A DNA stretch of 64,000 nt from Annona cherimola (Eukaryota > Streptophyta > Magnoliopsida > Magnoliales > Annonaceae). The number at the start of each line of letters is the position of its first letter. Position 1 is the stretch's first letter. The notes beneath the pieces were generated by a model. It searched no databases. It worked only from the letters and a program-made list of their open reading frames with translations, and had not been told where the DNA came from. Both the position numbers and the translations under genes were made by a program. The stretch lies in the NCBI GenBank assembly GCA_030490835.1, contig CM059977.1:8398765-8462764 (forward strand). Reading direction: 5' to 3'. Shown here piece after piece: positions 59,070-64,000 of the stretch.

Positions 59070-59900
59070 TCATCTTGCGGCTGCGATGGGCTGAGCTCTT
59101 GTCAAATACTCAAATTATCAGGTTGACCATCTGGCGAGGAAATTAAACTGAAAACGGGTAAAAGCTTCAATAGCGAATTCTGTTCACCGACTGCCACGGC
59201 CACTGCAAGGTGATTCTAAGATGAAGGGTAATTTTCCAAAGTGGCCTCTTTCTGGTAATCCAATACCATATAATAATACCTAAAAAATCATAAATTATAG
59301 TTAAACGCGGTGCTGCTTAAACATTCATTATCATTGGCCAGTGCTCATGTCCTGCAAATTACCAATTTCAGAGCACCCAACACTAGAGTAACAATTTGAC
59401 AGCTCGCAAATCCACAGCGCACAAAAAAACCGAATAAGAAGGGGTTAAAAAAAAAAAAAAAAAAAAAAAAAAGGGAACACGATTACTGAGATATATCATT
59501 GACTGAAATCCCAAAATTCCATTGCATGGCGAGTCATCATTGCCTTGGTGGCTTGCGGCAGGACAATTGGAAGGATAAAAAGCGGTGGCCCAGCCTCGTA
59601 CAATAGCTTCCTCCCAGTTTTTCTCGAACGCCAGATACCTATCCCCGTACTTTAATCTCCGAACGGGCCGGTATTTTTGTGTCGGAGTGGTCTCCCAACC
59701 AAACTTGAATTGAGGTTGGAAGGCACATCACAGCTAGTTTTAGCCTTGAGGGGAGGAAAGCAGATGAACCGTCTGCACACTCCATCTTTTGCCTGTCGAG
59801 CGGCGCGTAAAAATAACCGTTTGGGTGTGTCTCAAAGGACTCGTAAAAGTTCACACTGTCCCTGTGGTCCTCCTTGCGTGCAAGCCCAACCCCAGTAAGG
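59070..59900. repeat. Segmental duplication, copy 1
   Basis: Shares ordered blocks with 61020-62240: TTTCATCTTGCGG, GATGGGCTGAGCTCTTG, GGAAATTAAACTGAAAA, GGTAATTTTCCAAAG, CTGCTTAAACA, CAAATCCACAGC, an A-run, and then the Ole e 1-like coding sequence. Direct orientation; diverged by indels. Confidence 0.8.
59520..59893 (-). pseudogene. Ole e 1-like gene copy, truncated and frameshifted
   Basis: Reading minus: NFYESFETHPNGYFYAPLD then QKME aligns with the live gene at 61934-62476 (FYKAFETDPNGYFYAPLD). A deletion removes the HPYFDHPLQS part, and the match resumes in another frame with TVHLLSSP. A further shift gives TSCDVPSNLNSSLVGRPLR followed by a stop; C-terminal traces end at YPSNCPAAS. The N-terminal half with the signal peptide and VYCxxC motif is gone. 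Confidence 0.8.
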
Positions 59901-59911
59901 TGGAGTAGTGG

Positions 59912-59969
59912 AAGGCGGTCTTTGTTGGCTGAGGGAAAAGAAGGCGGTCTTTGTTGGCTGAGGGAAAAG
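59912..59969. repeat. Perfect 29-bp tandem duplication
   Basis: AAGGCGGTCTTTGTTGGCTG plus AGGGAAAAG occurs twice head to tail, immediately upstream (minus sense) of the pseudogene remnant. Confidence 0.9.
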
Positions 59970-61019
59970 AAAAAAAAAATTGTTTAGAATGGATGGGAGC
60001 AATGGTTGACGGTGGAGGGTGTTTGGGGTTTATAGAAATTGAATGTTCTTGTATTATAATAGTGGGTACTTGGTTAGCATGATTACTGAGATGCCATGAA
60101 CGTGGGAGCTACTAAGAATTTTCTGGGTGGCGTTGAATAAGATGCGAGGTCGACGTCAAAATTTTTAAGTCCTTGTAACGTGGGAGCTACTCAGAAATTT
60201 GATGGCGGCGTTGGCCCCCTTGCAGTCGTTGTAGCTACGCTCGTTTTTCACCATTTAAAGAGTGGCGGTGCCTCATCCGCCTCATTAGGTGGTGGTGGGT
60301 CCTCTTTGCTCAGACGTATATGGCTTCAAAGCCAAATGGTTGAGGATGGTTTGGATTAGAATACAAAGCCCTGTTTAATATTTCCATGAATTCCAGGAGC
60401 CTCAGTCATTTAGTCATACATGCATCACAAACTCGCAAGAGACAAGGATATTTGCAGACTTACAGAAACGGTTTGCTACCTGCACCCATTTTTCTCTGAT
60501 CATTTTCCCACCACCAAATTAGACCTTGGCCGACGGAATATGAATAGATGATGAATCAATCAAATGAATTATTTTGCGTCGTTAAACAGAGTAAAAATTG
60601 TTTAAAATCGGTTTTATTTATAAAAACACGAAAACCAATAATTTCAGCCAAACGAGATTTTGCCTTAAGCTTGTTCGGTACAAATGTGTTTTATTATGCA
60701 GCCAAACAGGCCCTAATTTTTTTGGTTGTTTCTAGAAAACTGAGATTAAGCTCTTTAGGGTCATTTGGCTATTGGTAAATGAAGACTTTGCACAAAAAAT
60801 TTTCTGTTTCTTTCATAAAAAAAATAAAATTCTGTAGTTAGTAACCAGATGGCTTTGTTTTCTTGCACGTTTAAGAACCAGTTATCTTATTCTTCCAAAA
60901 AAAAAAAAAAAAAAGGACCAGTTATCTTATAGTCTCGTTTTTTCTATCTGATGCATTGTTATTGGTAGCTATGTACTAATCACACGATAAGAAATCCTGG
61001 GAATTCATAAATCTTTTGT
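59970..61019. other. Spacer between the duplicated segments
   Basis: No gene supported. Contains an A-run near 60898, a duplicated CCAGTTATCTTAT on either side of it, and short frames without family features. Confidence 0.35.
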
Positions 61020-62240
61020 ACTTATTTCATCTTGCGGTTGGGATGGGCTGAGCTCTTGCCAAATTATCAGGTTAACTACCCGGTGAGGAAATTAAACTGA
61101 AAATGGGTAAAGCTTGAATAGTTAATTAACTTTGCGCACTGATTAAACTATGAATTTTCACATGTTGAATTTGGGTAATGTAGAAAAGTACCTAAATACA
61201 TTGATGTCATAGATTCCATAGGGAATAACAGGAACAATCTTACTTAGTGCAGAGTTTTCTCCCGTAGTAATTTATCCTCGTAATACTAGTAGTTGATAGG
61301 CAATTACAAATGTAAATTATGTATAGGAAGGACCTAGACTCCTTTGTACTTAAATAGAGCCTTCTTATCATACTTAAATAAAAAGAGAATCAACCACTAA
61401 AGAAATTGTCATATTCTAAAATACGTTGAGTTACTATTTTTATGCAAAATCTTAAAATTATATTATATTCGACTACCTTACAAGGACGTAGAAGATATAA
61501 TAGATCTTACAATATCTAACATTTTCAGCTAGGGCACCTAAAAGGTAATTTTCCAAAGTTGCTTCTAGTAATCCAATGCCATAAATTACTAGTCATAGCC
61601 TGGATGCTCAGGTAGAAGACGCCACAGTGTGCATAAGTTAGGTCTGGGGTTCAAAAGAAAGAGCCTACATGTGATGCTTGCCTTTCAGGAAAAAAACACT
61701 ATAAATATTAGTTAAGGGCGTTGCTGCTTAAACAGTCGTTACTAATTTAACACGTACCACTGTCCTGCAAAATTACCAATTTTTAGAACACCCAATACTA
61801 AGAACAACTCAACAGCTCACAAATCCACAGCCTACCGTAAAAAAAAAAAAAAAAAAAAAAAAGGAATATGAAAACGAAGGGGCTAAAAAACACTCACACA
61901 CCCCACCTTCCCCCTTCCCCCCACCCTACATCATCATTCATGTTTTGCAGCAGGGCAATTGGCAGGACGGAATGCCAATGGGCCAGCAGCGTACAACACA
62001 GCCTCAGATTCTCTCCTGACCAGCATCTTCTTTTCATAGCGGAGTGGGCTCCCAACCAAGCCTGAATTGAGGTTGGAAGGCACATTGCAGCTGGTTTCAG
62101 GGGAGGAAAGCAGATGAACCGTGCATGACTGAAGTGGGTGATCAAAGTAGGGATGCTCCATCTTGTGCCCATCCAGCGGCGCGTAGAAATAACCATTGGG
62201 GTCTGTCTCGAAGGCCTTATAGAAGCTCACCCTCGCCTTG
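61020..62240. repeat. Segmental duplication, copy 2
   Basis: Partner of 59070-59900, containing the intact Ole e 1-like gene's 3' part. It has about 390 bp of extra AT-rich sequence after 61130 and a SINE-like insertion at about 61591-61700 absent from copy 1. Confidence 0.75.
61591..61700 (+). mobile_element. tRNA-derived SINE-like insertion
   Basis: A-box-like TAGCCTGGATGCTCAGG (61596-61612) and B-box-like GGTTCAAAA (61648-61656) lie about 40 bp apart, followed by an A-run. Copy 1 of the segmental duplication lacks the segment, which supports insertion after duplication. Confidence 0.55.
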
Positions 62241-62476
62241 TAGTCCTTGCATGCAACCCCAACCTTTGCAGACTTCACAGGCTTTGCGTCCATCAGCGAC
62301 CATGTGCCAGCGTGTGCACAGCTCTGGCAGTAGACGACGCCTTCAACTGCTGACTCCACCGGCGTCTTTTCTACTTCATGCGAGGCTTCTGCAGATGCTG
62401 CAAAAGCAGTAATGTAGGCCACGGAAAACAGAAGCGCGAGCAGAGAGGTGGAGAAGTGGCGCTGTTTGGCTGCCAT
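61934..62476 (-). CDS. Pollen Ole e 1/extensin-like secreted protein
   Basis: 180 residues, single exon. The family consists of small secreted, Cys-containing cell-wall or extracellular proteins found in pollen and other tissues; biochemical role not established. A signal peptide (about residues 1-29, LLALLFSVAYITAFAASAEA) is followed by VEGVVYCQSC, the family's EGxVYCxxC signature, then KPVKSAKVGVACKD, FETDPNGYFYAPLDG, HPLQSCTVHLLSSP, SCNVPSNLNSGLVG and a C-terminal FRPANCPAAKHE. Met at 62476 is chosen because it starts the signal peptide; an upstream open frame of 31 codons is Lys/Asn-rich and overlaps the TATA region. A decayed tandem paralogue lies at 59520-59893. Confidence 0.88.
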   Translation of the reverse strand: MAAKQRHFSTSLLALLFSVAYITAFAASAEASHEVEKTPVESAVEGVVYCQSCAHAGTWSLMDAKPVKSAKVGVACKDYKARVSFYKAFETDPNGYFYAPLDGHKMEHPYFDHPLQSCTVHLLSSPETSCNVPSNLNSGLVGSPLRYEKKMLVRRESEAVLYAAGPLAFRPANCPAAKHE

Positions 62477-62538
62477 TTTCTGTATACTCTTTTCTCGATG
62501 ATGTTTGTAATTTGAGTTTCGAGGGCGTGCCTGGGAGT

Positions 62539-62546
62539 TATTTATA
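62539..62546 (-). promoter_or_regulatory. TATA box of the Ole e 1-like gene
   Basis: TATAAATA on the minus strand, 63 bp before the ATG, within AGTATAAATAACTCC. This implies a leader of about 30 nt. Confidence 0.65.
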
Positions 62547-62821
62547 CTATTTTTTTTTTTTTCTTCCAATTATTGTATTTTTCTGGATGTTTGGGCAGCA
62601 GTGCATGACAGAGATGATGATGAACGTGCGAGCTAGTACTATAAGTTGAATTCAGACGTGAGAGCGACTTTCCTCATGCAGCTGTATATGCGAGTTTACC
62701 ATCAAATATGAACGGTGATATGCCATCCCAGTAAACAGCTTTTCTATTTACTTACTTTAGGGTTGAAATACCCTTTTCCATCAGTACGGAATGAAAATTT
62801 TCATTCATTTAATTTAGGAGA

Positions 62822-62915
62822 CTAGTCTCCCAAGGGATTCAATCCCAGGAACTCATGCACGCACCCCTGATGTGTTAACGCCACGCTATCTGGTTTTTTT
62901 TTTTTTTTTTTGTAG
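62822..62915 (-). mobile_element. tRNA-derived SINE-like sequence
   Basis: Minus strand reads TAGCGTGGCGTTAAC (A-box-like) and then GGGATTGAATCCC (B-box-like) about 35 bp later, with a long A-run (T-run on +) at the other side. Ends not resolved. Confidence 0.4.
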
Positions 62916-63871
62916 TGGTGGGGGGAAGAAATTAAATGAGCTAGAAATGAGAATGAAAATGAAAATTCACTGCGTACCTTTGGCGATTTAGTCCATCCAG
63001 CAGGCATGTACTCATTAAGCTGGTGCTTTATTGGCTTTCCCTAATCATTTCCTATGGAAATTGGAAACTTGAAATCATCTCATACTATCCAAATTCCTCC
63101 CCCAAAGGTTACAAGCACATTCACTTAACTGTTCAAAGATTTTTATGTTCCGTCAGTCCAAGCAGCCATATACTCGTGAGGAAAAAGCAAAAAAAATAAT
63201 CACATTCTGCCTCTCGTTTTCTTCATCCGTCACCAGAGTTAGTTTTGCAAGTTTAGAGAAATGGATAAGGTTTTGCTTACTGCTCTATAGTATACGAAGG
63301 GATGAAATAGGCTATGAACGAAATGAGATTTTCTATTCTAAAAAACATTTCTTTTTTTATAATTCATGACAATCTTACTTTTCCATTTTCAGTATCTCCA
63401 TACACAACAACAACTCATCTTCCACTTCCGCTGTCTTCATCCCATTCCATCCCTTTGTATAAAACAACATGATCGAGGAAAATCCATTGCCAGGCAATAT
63501 TTTGCGTTTGATTTTTCTAGTATAGTTGATTTACGTACTGCTTCACGGAATCGAATTCTAGGAGAAAGAAAATTGGTTCTTATCATTAATTTCAATGTAT
63601 ATTTGCTATTTTCTCATCAGAAAAAAAAAATGTTATTTGTAGGGTCGTACCATGTGAAATCCTGCACAACCGAAAAACACGAAATTACAACAACACTCCC
63701 CTCCCACCGCATACCATATACATCACAGACCATGTGTAGTATATACAAAACGCGATATGCACAAAAACCCAAGAGTAACCATCCACAGTGCTTCTGCAGC
63801 TCTAAAAAAGAAAGGTCTCTTCCATCTAGGGGGTCGTCTGGCAACTAGGATCCAAACTCTACTTGAAGAAT
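62916..63871 (-). other. 3'UTR/3' flank of the right-edge gene and intergenic DNA
   Basis: No coding exon recognised. Frames on both strands across 63366-63848 overlap each other and lack family features; this is probably the 3'UTR of the minus-strand gene entering from the right. Confidence 0.3.
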
Positions 63872-64000
63872 TTATTTCAAATACCTTGAGAAAAAAATTC
63901 TACAGGCATCTCTGGACGCAGGGAGAGCAATTCCGAGATAGAATTCACCTCCTCGTGCCATTAATATGGAAGTGTTTGTTCTTCCTTTGGAAATGGTTTC
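63872..64000 (-). CDS. C-terminal end of an unidentified protein (partial)
   Basis: From the window edge the minus strand is open for 42 codons and ends in TAA at 63874-63872. Visible residues include RTNTSILMARGGEFYLGIAL, then PASRDACRIFFSRYLK at the C-terminus. Balanced composition with Gly, Arg and aromatic residues suggests a folded C-terminus. I do not recognise the family. Confidence 0.5.
   Translation of the reverse strand, partial: ETISKGRTNTSILMARGGEFYLGIALPASRDACRIFFSRYLK

Noticed and set aside
62477..62569. N-terminal extension of the Ole e 1-like protein by 31 residues
   Set aside because: It contains the TATA box region, is Lys/Asn-rich, and would place the signal peptide internally.

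Overview
This is a nuclear window from a flowering plant. Multi-exon genes with GT-AG introns, plant-specific families (MLO, U-box/ARM ubiquitin ligase, GDSL lipase, Ole e 1-like secreted protein, GAUT glycosyltransferase) and AT-rich intergenic DNA full of small DNA transposons all point that way. Several coding exons (U-box gene, captured GAUT) are much more GC-rich than their surroundings, as is common in monocots and some basal angiosperms, but I cannot name the species.

Layout. 1-130: C-terminal tail of a + strand gene. 763-3610 (-): NSA2-type ribosome-biogenesis gene, recognisable exon by exon but broken many times. 4737-5099 (-): unexplained protein-like ORF. 5296-11118 (-): seven-exon mitochondrial carrier gene whose exons join to a 431-codon frame. 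11119-14500: repeats. 14518-16584 (+): intronless 688-residue U-box/ARM E3 ligase with a crowded leader. 16585-34100: transposon territory, including a Mutator-like element carrying a GAUT8/9-like fragment (21284-23168), a complex terminal-inverted-repeat element with an internal palindrome and minisatellite (23954-25137) and a third TIR element with GC-rich cargo (32185-33035). 34317-42591 (+): MLO gene, 15 exons, 583 residues. 44035-48439 (+): GDSL esterase/lipase, 3 exons, 355 residues. 48440-53400: repeats, including a hAT element with a histone H2B-like fragment. 55805-58623 (+): importin beta-1, 869 residues, with a probable 5'UTR exon near 53400-53726. 59070-62476: tandem segmental duplication holding a dead and a live copy (-) of an Ole e 1-like gene. 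63872-64000 (-): C-terminus of a further gene.

The genes do not form a pathway; they are independent loci: ubiquitin ligation, powdery-mildew-type MLO membrane protein, secreted lipase, nuclear import, mitochondrial transport, cell-wall/secreted protein. The striking layer is mobile DNA. At least five Mutator-like elements are bounded by 9-11 bp target duplications, three hAT-like elements carry TAGGGGTGCAA-type ends, about ten Tourist-like MITEs (GGGTGTGTTTGG ends) are present with self-nesting, and about ten near-palindromic AT-rich foldback elements share one core but have different tips. Several tRNA-derived SINE-like insertions are also visible. Many of these lie in introns of the carrier, MLO and GDSL genes. 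Exon coordinates and frames were worked out by eye and checked by codon arithmetic; no database search was run.
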